From positions 1 through 64,000 of the forward strand of contig JBBRNL010000008.1 in the NCBI GenBank assembly GCA_038230335.1: a stretch of 64,000 nt of DNA, given 5' to 3'. The stretch comes from JBBRDU01 sp038230335 (GTDB lineage Bacteria; Verrucomicrobiota; Verrucomicrobiia; Chthoniobacterales; UBA10450). Shown piece by piece: positions 9,163-18,350 of the stretch. Within the stretch, counting starts at the first letter, position 1. The number at the start of each line of letters is the position of its first letter. The position numbers were made by a program, and so were the translations under genes. The notes beneath the pieces are model-generated. The model was not told the DNA's origin. It saw only the letters and a program-made list of their open reading frames with translations, and searched no databases.

Positions 9163-10002
9163 CTAGGCGGTGCGGCCCTTTTGCAGGATCTTTTCGCGCG
9201 CCCGCGCCAGGCTGCGGCGCTCGCCCCGGGTCAGACTAACGAGCCCTTTGCTTGAGATTTTCTCGAGCAATGGATCGATCTCCTGAGACATCAACTGGTC
9301 GATCGTCATTTGCTCGTAACGCTCCGCCTCCACGCGATGATGGCGAAGCATGCGCTGGAGAAAAGAAGGGCGTCCGAATCCGAGAAGGTGGGCGTAAAGC
9401 CACCCGGCGGCGCAACCACCGAGATAGGCGCTATGCACGACCGTGTGCGTGCGATCGACGCATAATAAGATGACAGCCAGAACGATCGCCCCGGAGGCAA
9501 GATGCTTGGCCTTCAGTCGGACCGGCATAATGAAGAACATCATGGCGGTCAGTTCCAGCTCAGGCAGAATCGTCGCATACGCGACAACGACCGCGGCCAC
9601 ACCGCCGGAGGCCGCGAACAAGACCGAATTCGAAGGCATCAGAAAAAGATGTCCCAATTCGCCGCCGACCGTGCCGGCCAGGAAGAGGTAAACGAAATGC
9701 CGTTGCCCCAGGATGACCTCGAGATCCCGGCCCAGCAGATATAAGATCAGCATGTTGCCCAGCAGATGCCATGGACCGTCGTGCAAAAACATGGCGGTGA
9801 TGAATTGCCACGCGTAGGCGTCGCGCACTCCCTGATCGCTTAAGCCAAGGTAGTCGCGAACGAAGCCTGGCTGATAGACTTCGAGGAACAATTGCCCGAC
9901 AAAAACAGCGAGGTTGACGCCGATTAGGGTAAGGAGCGCGACGCGCTGGCGTTCCGTCCACGGTTGCGTGTAGGACGTACGCTTTCGGCCGGACAAACGC
10001 AT
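9163..10002 (-). CDS. Rhomboid-family membrane protein, probably lacking the catalytic histidine
   Basis: About 279 residues from ATG at 10002 (a TTG at 10020 would add six). Six or more TM segments carry rhomboid landmarks: WHLLGN in TM2 (His79-Asn83), a GxSG-like AASGG with Ser132 in TM4, and VVHSAYLGG in TM6. In active rhomboids the TM6 motif reads xHxGG. Here that position is Tyr193 and a His (190) sits three residues earlier, so the Ser/His dyad looks broken or displaced. The soluble C-terminus (EIDPLLEKISSKGLVSLTRGE) is a short helical tail, DUF6576-like, seen on such rhomboids. It may be a pseudoprotease. Confidence 0.8.
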   Translation of the reverse strand: MRLSGRKRTSYTQPWTERQRVALLTLIGVNLAVFVGQLFLEVYQPGFVRDYLGLSDQGVRDAYAWQFITAMFLHDGPWHLLGNMLILYLLGRDLEVILGQRHFVYLFLAGTVGGELGHLFLMPSNSVLFAASGGVAAVVVAYATILPELELTAMMFFIMPVRLKAKHLASGAIVLAVILLCVDRTHTVVHSAYLGGCAAGWLYAHLLGFGRPSFLQRMLRHHRVEAERYEQMTIDQLMSQEIDPLLEKISSKGLVSLTRGERRSLARAREKILQKGRTA

Positions 10003-10095
10003 CTCCCGAGAGTATCTCAACGCCCTGTTTTTGTCTTCTCAAATCGCCCGGGGACTAGCCTGCTTTGCGTACCGAGACAAAGGACCATGCCGCAC

Positions 10096-10127
10096 GGCCC
10101 AGCCGCCCCGCGCGGCCGGGCCTTTTT
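10096..10127 (+). terminator. Hairpin with T-tract, plus-strand orientation, between two minus-strand genes
   Basis: GGCCC-A-GCCG (10096-10105) pairs with CGGC-C-GGGCC (10113-10122), one mismatch, followed by TTTTTT (10123-10128). The tract orientation fits termination of a rightward transcript, yet the flanking genes are both leftward. It may block antisense transcription into the lipid-kinase gene. Confidence 0.6.
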
Positions 10128-10145
10128 TCGTAAGCGCTGCCGGAA

Positions 10146-11018
10146 TTATTGTGCCGTTTCGGGCACCAGCACGCGGAGGGTGCGCTCGCGTATTTGGAAT
10201 TCCACCGGACACTGACCGACCAGCTCCCCATCCAGTTCGACTGGCACTTCCTGCTCACTCGCCACATGGATTCGGCGCGTTTGGAAGTATTCCACCTCGG
10301 GCAGGCGGATCTCCGAGCTGAAGAAAACGTCCTGCAAATACTTGATGATTTCGAGGTAACCGAGTTGCTTAAAAAGGACAACGTCGACCAATCCGTCGTT
10401 AATGACCGCCTGTTTGAAGAACGGGAAAGGTCCTCCGTATCGCCGGCCGTTTCCGATCAAAACGAAAGACGCTTCCTTAACCGGCGTGTCCTCCGATTCA
10501 ATGAACAGGCGTGGCGGTTTCCGCGCCGCGACCTGTGCCGCGGAAATGAGATAGCTCAATGGGCCGAAATTGCGCTTCAGATTTGCGCTCGTTTCCTTCA
10601 CGACCTGCGCGTCTAAGCCAACACCTGCAAGTTGCACGAAATATTTGTCGTTCGCACTGGGGAGATCGACCACGCGAGTATTCGCGCCCTGGATAATGTT
10701 CCAGCAGAGCTCGAGGCTGTGTGAAGGCAGGCCAAGCTCCATGGCAAAGACGTTGACCGTGCCCATGGGCAAAAGGCCGAGAGTCACGTTACTTCCGGCC
10801 AATCCGTTCACCACCTCGTGGATGGTTCCGTCGCCACCGGCAGCGACGATGGTTTCGAAACCTTCTCTGACCGCGTGTCGCGCCAGGATCTCGGCTTCGC
10901 CCGGCGCCGACGTCGTGCAAACCGTGCAGCCTTGGGCGAGGGCCTCCACGCGCGCGATGGCCCGAGTGGCGCGGTCGCTGTGCGCGGCTGGATTGAGGAT
11001 GACAACGGTATTATTCAA
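10146..11018 (-). CDS. Diacylglycerol kinase-family lipid kinase (YegS/DgkB type)
   Basis: This 290-residue protein has the DAGK catalytic signature: ILNPAA at the N-terminus, GGDGTIHEVVNGLAG (61-75) and LPMGTVNVFA, which bind nucleotide. The C-terminal beta domain includes VVLIGNGRRYGGPFPF-like sequence and ends in VPVELDGELVG, as in YegS/BmrU proteins. Members phosphorylate diacylglycerol or sphingosine-like lipids; the substrate cannot be read from sequence. The start is TTG at 11018. It is divergent from the AsmA-like gene, 62 nt apart. Its lipid substrate could connect with the sphingolipid genes downstream, but nothing here proves that. Confidence 0.85.
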   Translation of the reverse strand: MNNTVVILNPAAHSDRATRAIARVEALAQGCTVCTTSAPGEAEILARHAVREGFETIVAAGGDGTIHEVVNGLAGSNVTLGLLPMGTVNVFAMELGLPSHSLELCWNIIQGANTRVVDLPSANDKYFVQLAGVGLDAQVVKETSANLKRNFGPLSYLISAAQVAARKPPRLFIESEDTPVKEASFVLIGNGRRYGGPFPFFKQAVINDGLVDVVLFKQLGYLEIIKYLQDVFFSSEIRLPEVEYFQTRRIHVASEQEVPVELDGELVGQCPVEFQIRERTLRVLVPETAQ

Positions 11019-11080
11019 GGCGCTGCGATTCGGCTGGGCTTTGATCTTTTCTTGGAACTGAGGCTGCGTAACGTCTGGTC

Positions 11081-12661
11081 GTGAACAAGTTGATCCGAAC
11101 CGCGGGGATCGCGGCAGGAGCCGTCATTGCGCTCCTTGCCGTCGGGGTGATCGGCCTAAACCTGTATGTGCAGTCGCTCGGGACACAAGCGAGGATTCAG
11201 CAGGAACTCAGCCAGCGCCTGGGCGTACCCGTGCGGATAAAGGCGGTCAGCGTCACCCCGTGGGGCGGCCTGACCCTAAGCGGAATTTCTATTCCGCAGA
11301 GCTCGGCCAGTAACGCGTCCGATTTTCTCGCCGCTAAAAGTTTCGAACTGCGGGCCGGACTTTCGTCGCTCTTTTCGGGCAGCCTTGTCATCAAGAAAGT
11401 GTCGCTCGTTAGTCCAAAAATCGTGTGGCCGCAGAACGAAGACGGAAAATGGCGGCTACCCGGTGTCCGCAAATCGGAAAAACCCATGGCCGTGCGCGGC
11501 GCTTCTGAGGTCGAGTCGCTCGCGGTGAGTCCCGCCCCGGTTGCGCCCGAACCGCCCGGCGCGGTGGCCACGCCGGTGCCGGAGGTCGCGCGTGTTGCGG
11601 CGATCAGTCCCACTCCGCCCCCACCGCCCAGGGTAACAGCCGTACTTGTGCCGGACGTGCAGCACGCCACCGTCAACGACGGCGATTTCCGCTTCCTCGA
11701 TCGCTCCGGAGGTCTTGTCGCTGCCTTCGAAGGCGTGGACCTTCACGCCACCGTTCAGAATTCCGCTTCCCTGGGTGGCATCGCTCGAATCACCCGGATG
11801 TCGGCCCATGATCGCTTTTTTCTGGAGAAGTTGCGTTCTCCTTTCCATTACGATCAAAGCGAACTCGATCTTCCAAAGATCTCAGCGCGAGCGGCCGGTG
11901 GCGAAGTGAACGGAGCGTTCACCATGCAACCACAATCCAGGGATTCCCCCTTCAAGGTCAGCCTGAAATTTCACGACCTGCTGGCCGACCAAATTGTGAG
12001 CGATGCCGGAGGTTCTCACGGGATGATCCAGGGAAAACTGGAAGGAACTTTCGAGGCGACGGGTAACGCGTCCGATGCAAACTCGCTGTCCGGCACGGGC
12101 CAGATCGTTCTGCACGATGGCCAGCTGCAACAGTACAGTCTGCTTGTTGCCTTGGGACAGGTCCTGCAAATCGAAGAGCTCACCCAGCTCCACCTCGAAC
12201 AGGCCGAAGCGAAGTATCATATCACGCCGGGATTGGTCACAATCGATGAACTGATTCTGCGCTCGCCCAATATTCGATTATCCGCCACCGGTACGGTAAA
12301 TTTTAATGGGAAATTGCGTCTAAACTCTCAGTTGGCTATCAACGAAAAAGTCCGTGGACAGCTTTTTAAACCGATCCGCGAAAATTTTCAGCCCGGTCCC
12401 GACCCTGGATACTCGGCGGTCGATTTTCAGGTCAGCGGAACCCTGGATCGTCCCAAGACCAATTTAGTCGATCGCATCGTCGGCCGGGATCTGAAGGATA
12501 TTGTGAGCGGTTTTTTGGGCGGTAAAAAAGCGGATAAAGCGAAAAAGAAAAAGCGCATGGAAAACGCTGCGCCCCCGGCAGAAGACGTGAGTCCGGACGA
12601 ATCGCCGAGCCCTTCAGCCGAGCCTTCTGCGACGGCGACCGCTTCACCATCTGACCCATGA
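11081..12661 (+). CDS. AsmA-family envelope protein
   Basis: The 526-residue product has an N-terminal TM anchor (about 7-30) followed by VRIKAVSVTPWGGLTLSGISIPQ, the AsmA-type entry strand. Residues ~130-190 are a Pro/Ala/Val-rich linker. The remainder is a beta-rich C-terminal AsmA domain (SGTGQIVLHDGQLQQ, then LILRSPNIRLSATGTVNFNG), and the tail is Lys/Pro/Ser low complexity. AsmA/TamB-like proteins bridge inner and outer membranes and are linked to lipid transport. Start GTG at 11081. The stop overlaps the rsmD ATG by 4 nt, suggesting coupling. Confidence 0.8.
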   Translation: MNKLIRTAGIAAGAVIALLAVGVIGLNLYVQSLGTQARIQQELSQRLGVPVRIKAVSVTPWGGLTLSGISIPQSSASNASDFLAAKSFELRAGLSSLFSGSLVIKKVSLVSPKIVWPQNEDGKWRLPGVRKSEKPMAVRGASEVESLAVSPAPVAPEPPGAVATPVPEVARVAAISPTPPPPPRVTAVLVPDVQHATVNDGDFRFLDRSGGLVAAFEGVDLHATVQNSASLGGIARITRMSAHDRFFLEKLRSPFHYDQSELDLPKISARAAGGEVNGAFTMQPQSRDSPFKVSLKFHDLLADQIVSDAGGSHGMIQGKLEGTFEATGNASDANSLSGTGQIVLHDGQLQQYSLLVALGQVLQIEELTQLHLEQAEAKYHITPGLVTIDELILRSPNIRLSATGTVNFNGKLRLNSQLAINEKVRGQLFKPIRENFQPGPDPGYSAVDFQVSGTLDRPKTNLVDRIVGRDLKDIVSGFLGGKKADKAKKKKRMENAAPPAEDVSPDESPSPSAEPSATATASPSDP

Positions 12662-13227
12662 GAGTGATTGCGGGTTCCGCTGGCGGAATTCAGCTCGAAG
12701 TTCCCAAGGAAGGTGTTCGTCCCACCATGGATCGGGTGAAGGCGGCCATTTTCTCGAGTCTGGCTGATCGGATTATCAACGCGCGCGTGCTCGACTTGTT
12801 TGCCGGGACTGGTTCGCTTGGAATTGAAGCTCTCAGTCGTGGCGCCGCCTCAGTCCTGTTTGTTGATCAGGACCGTCAATCGATTGCCGCGATCGAGAAG
12901 AACTTGGTCAGGACGAAATTGGAGGGTCGCACCCGTCGCGATGAAGTGTTCGAGTTTCTGCAGAGTTCACCTTTGGCCGATCAATTTGATCTCATCATGG
13001 CCGACCCCCCCTACGAACAAACCAAGACGGGAGAGCGTTTTACGGAGAAGCTTCTCACCAACGAATCTTTACCGCGATTACTCCAGTCGAATGGTGTCTT
13101 GGTCCTGGAAAAGCGTCCTTCCGAACACTTGCCGGAGAATTTGCTTTGGGTGGTATCGCGGCGAAAAACGTACGGCGCCACCGAAGTGCTTTTTCTCGGT
13201 CATGCGGCGGCCCCGGCCTCTGAATAA
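12658..13227 (+). CDS. rsmD: 16S rRNA (guanine(966)-N2)-methyltransferase RsmD
   Basis: This 189-residue Rossmann-fold SAM-dependent methyltransferase starts with the family sequence MRVIAGSAGG, then RPTMDRVKAAIFSSL, the SAM motif LDLFAGTGSLGIEALSRGA (about 45-63), and catalytic DPPY (116-119). It methylates G966 of 16S rRNA in the 30S subunit. It starts inside the AsmA-like stop (ATGA overlap), and waaA begins on the base after its stop, so the three genes form a tight operon. Confidence 0.95.
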   Translation: MRVIAGSAGGIQLEVPKEGVRPTMDRVKAAIFSSLADRIINARVLDLFAGTGSLGIEALSRGAASVLFVDQDRQSIAAIEKNLVRTKLEGRTRRDEVFEFLQSSPLADQFDLIMADPPYEQTKTGERFTEKLLTNESLPRLLQSNGVLVLEKRPSEHLPENLLWVVSRRKTYGATEVLFLGHAAAPASE

Positions 13228-14517
13228 GTGATTCGCCTAATCTACAATTTACTCTGGCCGGTCGGTCTCCTGCTGTTTTTGCCGGGCTATTTGGTTAAGA
13301 TGTTCCGGCGCGGAGGTTATCGAGAGAAATTTGGGCAGCGCCTCGGAATTTACCATGCGGCGCTGACGGAGAAGCTGGCCCGACAGCAAACGACATGGAT
13401 GCACGCGGTCAGTGTCGGTGAGGTAGCCATCGCGCTGAAGCTGGCGCGGCAATTGCGCACGCTCGAGCCTGATCTTTCCTGTGTTCTGACGGTGACAACG
13501 ACGACCGGATTTTCTTTCGCGGAAAAGATTGCTCCACCCTGGATCGAGGTGATGTACATGCCGCTGGATTTTTGGCCCATCATGCGGCGCGCCTTCGCGA
13601 CCATTCGCCCGCTGCGGATAGTACTGATCGAGGCGGAGGTCTGGCCGAACCTGGTGGCCTGCGCCCGCCGCTTGGAAATTCCGCTCGTCCTGGTCAATGC
13701 GCGTCTCTCGCCGCGTTCGGAAGGACGCTTTCTCCGTTTCCGTCGCTTTGTCGGTCCGCTCTTCGCCCAATTGGATCTCGTCGGCGTGCCCGATCTAACG
13801 GATATTGAAAGATGGATGGCGCTGGGTGTGGATCGCGCCAGAATTCATCACACCGGCAGCATTAAATATGATCCGGCTGATCAGGGAATAGACATGCAGC
13901 CTTCCCGGGTCGCATTCGCCCCGAATGATCTTGTTCTTTTCGGCGGAAGCACGCATCGCGGTGAAGAAGAAGTTCTCGCGCAAATATTTTTGAAACTCAG
14001 GTCTTCGTTTCCATCGTTGCGTCTGTTTATCGCACCGCGTCACGTGGAGAGAGCACGCGAGATCCGGAAACAGTTGGAGAACCTGGGATTGACCGTTCTG
14101 CTCGTGAGCGAGAGAGGGAATGATCCCGCGGTGCACCCCGATTGTGTGCTCCTCGATAAAACGGGCGAGTTGCAATCCTGGTACGGCATGGCCACCGTTG
14201 TCTTCGTCGGGAAGAGTCTGATTGCACATGGCGGACAAAATCCCGTTGAGCCGATTACGGCTGGCGTGCCCGTTGTTTTGGGTCCGCACATGGAAAACTT
14301 CTCAACTCTGGCGAAGGAATTGGTGGAACGAAACGGCGCGGTCCAGGTAGCTGACGGGGCTGCGCTGGAAAAGGCTGCCCGCACCCTTCTGCAAGATGGT
14401 GAGGCCCGGCGACGGCTGGTAGTGAACGCCGGGCAGGTCCTGTCCGGCCACCGGGGTGCGACCGAGCGAACGGCCCGCCTTTTGGTCAATCTGACGAATC
14501 GCCCCGTGCTCAGCTGA
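13228..14517 (+). CDS. waaA: 3-deoxy-D-manno-octulosonic acid (Kdo) transferase
   Basis: At 429 residues this has normal WaaA/KdtA length. It has an N-terminal membrane anchor (LLWPVGLLLFLPGYL), the GT30 N-domain with TWMHAVSVGEV and TVTTTTGF, NARLSPRSEGRF in the middle, and a C-domain with LFGGSTHRGEEE and the donor-site run VFVGKSLIAHGGQNPVEP. It transfers Kdo to lipid IVA on the inner-membrane face, so the host makes lipid A/LPS. Start is GTG at 13228, immediately after the rsmD stop. Confidence 0.95.
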   Translation: MIRLIYNLLWPVGLLLFLPGYLVKMFRRGGYREKFGQRLGIYHAALTEKLARQQTTWMHAVSVGEVAIALKLARQLRTLEPDLSCVLTVTTTTGFSFAEKIAPPWIEVMYMPLDFWPIMRRAFATIRPLRIVLIEAEVWPNLVACARRLEIPLVLVNARLSPRSEGRFLRFRRFVGPLFAQLDLVGVPDLTDIERWMALGVDRARIHHTGSIKYDPADQGIDMQPSRVAFAPNDLVLFGGSTHRGEEEVLAQIFLKLRSSFPSLRLFIAPRHVERAREIRKQLENLGLTVLLVSERGNDPAVHPDCVLLDKTGELQSWYGMATVVFVGKSLIAHGGQNPVEPITAGVPVVLGPHMENFSTLAKELVERNGAVQVADGAALEKAARTLLQDGEARRRLVVNAGQVLSGHRGATERTARLLVNLTNRPVLS

Positions 14518-14576
14518 TTCTCGGCAATTTGCCTTGCACCGGGGTCCGGCAATTCCGATATTGCCCGGCTTTCCCT

Positions 14577-14649
14577 GACCCTATCGTCCAGTGGCCTAGG
14601 ACACCGCCCTTTCACGGCGGTAACACGGGTTCGAATCCCGTTAGGGTCG
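14577..14649 (+). tRNA. tRNA-Glu (anticodon UUC)
   Basis: A 73-nt cloverleaf without encoded CCA. Acceptor GACCCTA pairs with TAGGGTC, discriminator G. The D arm is GTCC/GGAC, the anticodon stem CCGCC/GGCGG with loop CTTTCAC (UUC at 14611-14613), and the T arm ACGGG/CCCGT around TTCGAAT. The 5' end lies 59 nt after waaA. Confidence 0.96.
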
Positions 14650-14668
14650 CTTTTGCTTTGCAAAAGCG
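14648..14668 (+). repeat. Inverted repeat overlapping the 3' end of tRNA-Glu
   Basis: CGCTTTTGC (14648-14656) and GCAAAAGCG (14660-14668) form a perfect 9-bp hairpin with a TTT loop. It begins in the last two bases of the tRNA. No T-run follows, so it may serve processing or attenuation rather than simple termination. Confidence 0.5.
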
Positions 14669-14868
14669 ATGGCGCAGCCAATTCGAACCCGGTTCGACTG
14701 CCCGCGCGAACTATCCCACTGATAATGACCCTTTTAAATGAAAGTCCAAGTGGAACTAAATGGACCGTGATGACGCTTAGATGGCAAACGCTGCGCCGTG
14801 GCCAACAAGCGCAATTGTGGGCCTATTTCTCACGGCGAATTTACTTCGTAGACGCTCGTCTTTAGGGC

Positions 14869-17800
14869 ATGCTCAGCGCATCTCCCGATGCTGTGAAATT
14901 CCTCCCAGTTCCATTCGCGGTCTGGATCTTCGGCTTGGTCGGACTATCGGCCTCACAAATGATAGACCGCAGCTGGGACATCGCGGTAATCGATCAGGTT
15001 CTCGCCGACGCGGGGCCCGGCCAGGAAATGGTGGCTATCGGAGACATGGGATTTAAAGTCACGGTGCTAAAGGCGTGGCGCGATCATCTCGCATCGGCCT
15101 CATCGAGATCGCCATCGACCGTGGACGAAGAACCGGACAGCGCGTTTGCGGGCGGTGTAACGATCTGGACGAACGGGAAGATTCCTTACACTTTTGATCC
15201 TGCGGTGACAGGGCCGCATCAGCAGGCTTTTCTCGATGCGGCGGGGGAATGGGCCATGTTTGCCAATCTGCATTTCGTGCCCCGCACGGTGGAGACGAAT
15301 TACTTAGTGGTCCAAAATGCGGCGCCCGCCGCCGGGGAGGGAGGAATTTCTTCAGGCGTCGGAATGGTCGGGGGCATGCAATCCATCCAGATCGGGACTA
15401 ACAGCTGGAACCGCGGCACGCTTTGCCACGAAATCGGGCACGTGCTGGGAATGGTGCATGAGCATCAACGGTCCGATCGTGACAATTTCGTGACAATTTT
15501 TACGGCGAATATCATCGGAGGCGCCGGCAACGGGAACTTCACGCTGCTGCCCTCCTCCCTGAATAAAGGCGCTTATGACTTCCTGTCGGTCATGCATTAT
15601 TCGCGGAACCTGCAATCGAGCAATGGTATGGACACGATCGAACCGAAGACGTCGCCGATCGATTACAGCCAGTATTTGAATTTGATGGGCCTGCAGTTCG
15701 ATCGCGTGCTGAGTGCGGGCGATCGGAGCGGGATGGCGCAGGTCTATGGCGCAAATTTCACCGCGACTTCTCCGGTAGTAACCAATACGTGGGATTGTCA
15801 TAATCCAAGCACTGGCCTAACGAATTCGCTGATGGCGGGATTCGGTTCGCTCCGCGCCGCTCTTTATTACAGCGTCGATCATCCAGGCACGACGATCACC
15901 TTTAACATTCCAACGAGCGATGCCGGATTCAACGGCAGCGTTTTCACCATTCAGCCGACTGACGACATGACGCGGCCTGGGACCGGTACGATCATCGACG
16001 GCACGACCCAAACCGGAGGCACGGGCAATCCGGTGATTGTTCTCGACGGCGCGTACGGGGGCCAAATGGTGGGCGTTTACGAATATGGCCTCCGCATCAG
16101 CGACGCGAATTGTGCCGTGCGCGGTTTGCAATTCTCCAACTTCTCCGCCAGCGGTGTGGTTCTTTTCGGCGGCGCGTCGAATAATGTGATTGGCGGGACG
16201 ACATCGGCGGCGCGCAATGTGATTACCGGAAATACCCAGGTCGGCATTTACATCACGGACAGCGGGACGACCGGCAATGTGATCGAAGGAAATTATGTAG
16301 GCGTGGCACGCGACGGTGCCACGGCCAGCCCCAATTCGTCTTCCGGGGTCGAGGTTACGGGCGGCGCACAGGGGAACTTTATCGGCGGGACTGCGCTTAG
16401 CGGTGCCAATATAATTTCGGGCAACACGTTGGATGGCGTCCGCTTCGATGGCGCGAATGTGAACATAAATGTCGTGCGACAGAATTTGATCGGCCTGAAA
16501 GCGACCGGCGGGGTCGCTTTACCCAACGGAGGCGCGGGCGTGGATGTTTACGGCAGCGCACAATCGAACATCGTCGGCCCTGGCAACGTCATCTCTGGCA
16601 ACTCCGCTTCCGGCGTTATCGTTAACGGCTGCAATGGCACAATCGTCACGGGCAATTATATCGGCACGACCAGCGCTGGAAGTAGCGCCGTCCCTAACAG
16701 CCAGGCTGGCGTTTACCTCACGAATGGCTCCCAAAACACAACGGTCGGCGGTCCAAACCCAGGCGCGGGCAATGTGATTTCCGGCAATACCGGAGACGGA
16801 ATCGATTTGAACGGTGTCAGCAATACGACCGTGCAGGGAAATTACGTTGGGCTGGATTCCGCAGGTGCAACGGCCATGCCTAACCACGCCGCCGGCATCG
16901 CGCTCTTCAGTGGAGCGACCTCGAATACGATCGGTGGAACTTTAGCGGGCGCGCGCAATATCATATCCGGCAACGCGGGCGACGGTTTGAACTTGAACGG
17001 CGTTGCCACCACGATCATCCATGGAAATTATATCGGCATCGATGTCACCGGCATCACGAGCATCGGCAACGCCGGGGCCGGGATCTACCTGTTCGGCGGC
17101 ACGCAGACCACCGACATCGGCGGAACAGCCGCGGGTTCTCGGAATTTCATTTCCGGGAATGATTCCGGCGTGGCGATTAGTGGATCGGGAACGAGTGGGA
17201 CTCTGATTCAAGGCAATACAATCGGACTCAATGTCGCGGGGACGGCCACGCCAAATACCCATCAAGGCATCGCGATTTTTGGCGGAGCGCAATCGAACAC
17301 CATTGGTGGATCGGCCAACGGGGCGAGCAATGTCCTCGCCGGTAATTTCGCGGAAGGAATCGCCACATTTGATAGCACGACGATTAAGAATTTAATCAGC
17401 CGGAATTCAATTTTCTCGAACGCCCCTCGCGGCATCGGTGTTTACACGAACTCGAGTAACAATCAGCCAGCTCCCGCTCTCACGACTGCCTTCCTCAGTC
17501 CCTCCATGGCCAATCCCGGCGGCACGGACATCACCGGAAATTTTAGCGGCAGCGCAAGCACGATCGAATTCTTTGCCAGCTCGACGGGTAACGACGAAGG
17601 GCAATTCTTTGTCGGATCTCTGGCCGTCGGAGGTTCCGGTAACTTCAGCAAGTCCCTGGCTGCGGCGATGCCCGCCGGTTATGTGATCACGGCCACGGCC
17701 GCCGATTCGAACGGTAACACCTCGCAGTTTTCACCTCCCGTTTCGGTGAGCTCAGTCGATTCGGATGGCGACGGCATCCCCGATAATTGGATGAACGCGC

Positions 17801-18147
17801 ACTTTCACCATCCTACCGGCCAGGCGGGCGACAAATCGCGGGCCACCGATGATGCCGACGGCACGGGTATGACGAATCTGCAGAAGTTTCGGGCCGGCCT
17901 TGACCCGCTGAATCCGAACAGCGTGTTCCGCATCTCGAGCATTGCCCTGAGCTCCGCCAATATTCAAATCGGCTTCCCTTCGATCTCGGGAAAGACCTAC
18001 CAGTTGCAATACCGTAACGATCTCGTGACTGGCAATTGGAGCACCCTGACCGATCAAATTTTCGGCACGGGAGCAACTATTCAAGTGATTGACTTCTCGA
18101 ACTCCGGTGCGAGCCGGCGTTTTTACCGCCTTGGCTTGGAGCCGTGA
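14869..18147 (+). CDS. Secreted astacin-type metalloprotease fused to a parallel beta-helix
   Basis: The 1092-residue protein begins with a signal-like hydrophobic segment (about 10-29). Residues ~100-300 are an M12A astacin domain: zinc motif HEIGHVLGMVHEHQRSDRD with His187, His191 and His197 plus Glu188, and Met-turn SVMHY around Met242. About 600 residues of right-handed beta-helix follow, built from repeats with NVISGN, GDGI and NYIG-like turns and a recurring NTIGG element. Near the C-terminus is a calcium-type segment DSDGDGIPDNWM and a beta domain ending in RRFYRLGLEP. It probably cuts extracellular protein; the helix may bind polysaccharide. It stands alone and is followed by a terminator. 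Confidence 0.85.
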   Translation: MLSASPDAVKFLPVPFAVWIFGLVGLSASQMIDRSWDIAVIDQVLADAGPGQEMVAIGDMGFKVTVLKAWRDHLASASSRSPSTVDEEPDSAFAGGVTIWTNGKIPYTFDPAVTGPHQQAFLDAAGEWAMFANLHFVPRTVETNYLVVQNAAPAAGEGGISSGVGMVGGMQSIQIGTNSWNRGTLCHEIGHVLGMVHEHQRSDRDNFVTIFTANIIGGAGNGNFTLLPSSLNKGAYDFLSVMHYSRNLQSSNGMDTIEPKTSPIDYSQYLNLMGLQFDRVLSAGDRSGMAQVYGANFTATSPVVTNTWDCHNPSTGLTNSLMAGFGSLRAALYYSVDHPGTTITFNIPTSDAGFNGSVFTIQPTDDMTRPGTGTIIDGTTQTGGTGNPVIVLDGAYGGQMVGVYEYGLRISDANCAVRGLQFSNFSASGVVLFGGASNNVIGGTTSAARNVITGNTQVGIYITDSGTTGNVIEGNYVGVARDGATASPNSSSGVEVTGGAQGNFIGGTALSGANIISGNTLDGVRFDGANVNINVVRQNLIGLKATGGVALPNGGAGVDVYGSAQSNIVGPGNVISGNSASGVIVNGCNGTIVTGNYIGTTSAGSSAVPNSQAGVYLTNGSQNTTVGGPNPGAGNVISGNTGDGIDLNGVSNTTVQGNYVGLDSAGATAMPNHAAGIALFSGATSNTIGGTLAGARNIISGNAGDGLNLNGVATTIIHGNYIGIDVTGITSIGNAGAGIYLFGGTQTTDIGGTAAGSRNFISGNDSGVAISGSGTSGTLIQGNTIGLNVAGTATPNTHQGIAIFGGAQSNTIGGSANGASNVLAGNFAEGIATFDSTTIKNLISRNSIFSNAPRGIGVYTNSSNNQPAPALTTAFLSPSMANPGGTDITGNFSGSASTIEFFASSTGNDEGQFFVGSLAVGGSGNFSKSLAAAMPAGYVITATAADSNGNTSQFSPPVSVSSVDSDGDGIPDNWMNAHFHHPTGQAGDKSRATDDADGTGMTNLQKFRAGLDPLNPNSVFRISSIALSSANIQIGFPSISGKTYQLQYRNDLVTGNWSTLTDQIFGTGATIQVIDFSNSGASRRFYRLGLEP

Positions 18148-18275
18148 ATGTGGGAGGGGCCTTGGTGCCGGCGACCTCGCGGCCTTCCCGCAGTGAATAG
18201 TGAATGATCATTGACCGGACTCACCTTTTCGAGCCACTTAGAGAGTCAGTGATACGACGCCATATTTCCTAATTA

Positions 18276-18307
18276 GCCGTCACGCTTTATCGCGTGGCGG
18301 CTGTTTT
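18276..18307 (+). terminator. Intrinsic terminator downstream of the astacin gene
   Basis: GCCGTCACGC (18276-18285) pairs with GCGTGGCGGC (18292-18301), one G-T pair, loop TTTATC, then TGTTTT. It lies 128 nt after the stop. Confidence 0.8.
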
Positions 18308-18350
18308 GCGTTAGTGGCACTGATCATTCGTTTGGCAACGCGTCGAATGA

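Noticed and set aside
14577..14668. tRNA-Glu as an integration (att) site
   Set aside because: No integrase, no direct repeat of the tRNA 3' end and no mobile genes in the following region.
16100..17400. Repeated short motifs that might look like a CRISPR array
   Set aside because: The repeats are irregular, in frame, and translate to beta-helix turns (NVISGN, NTIGG); no unique-spacer pattern and no cas genes.
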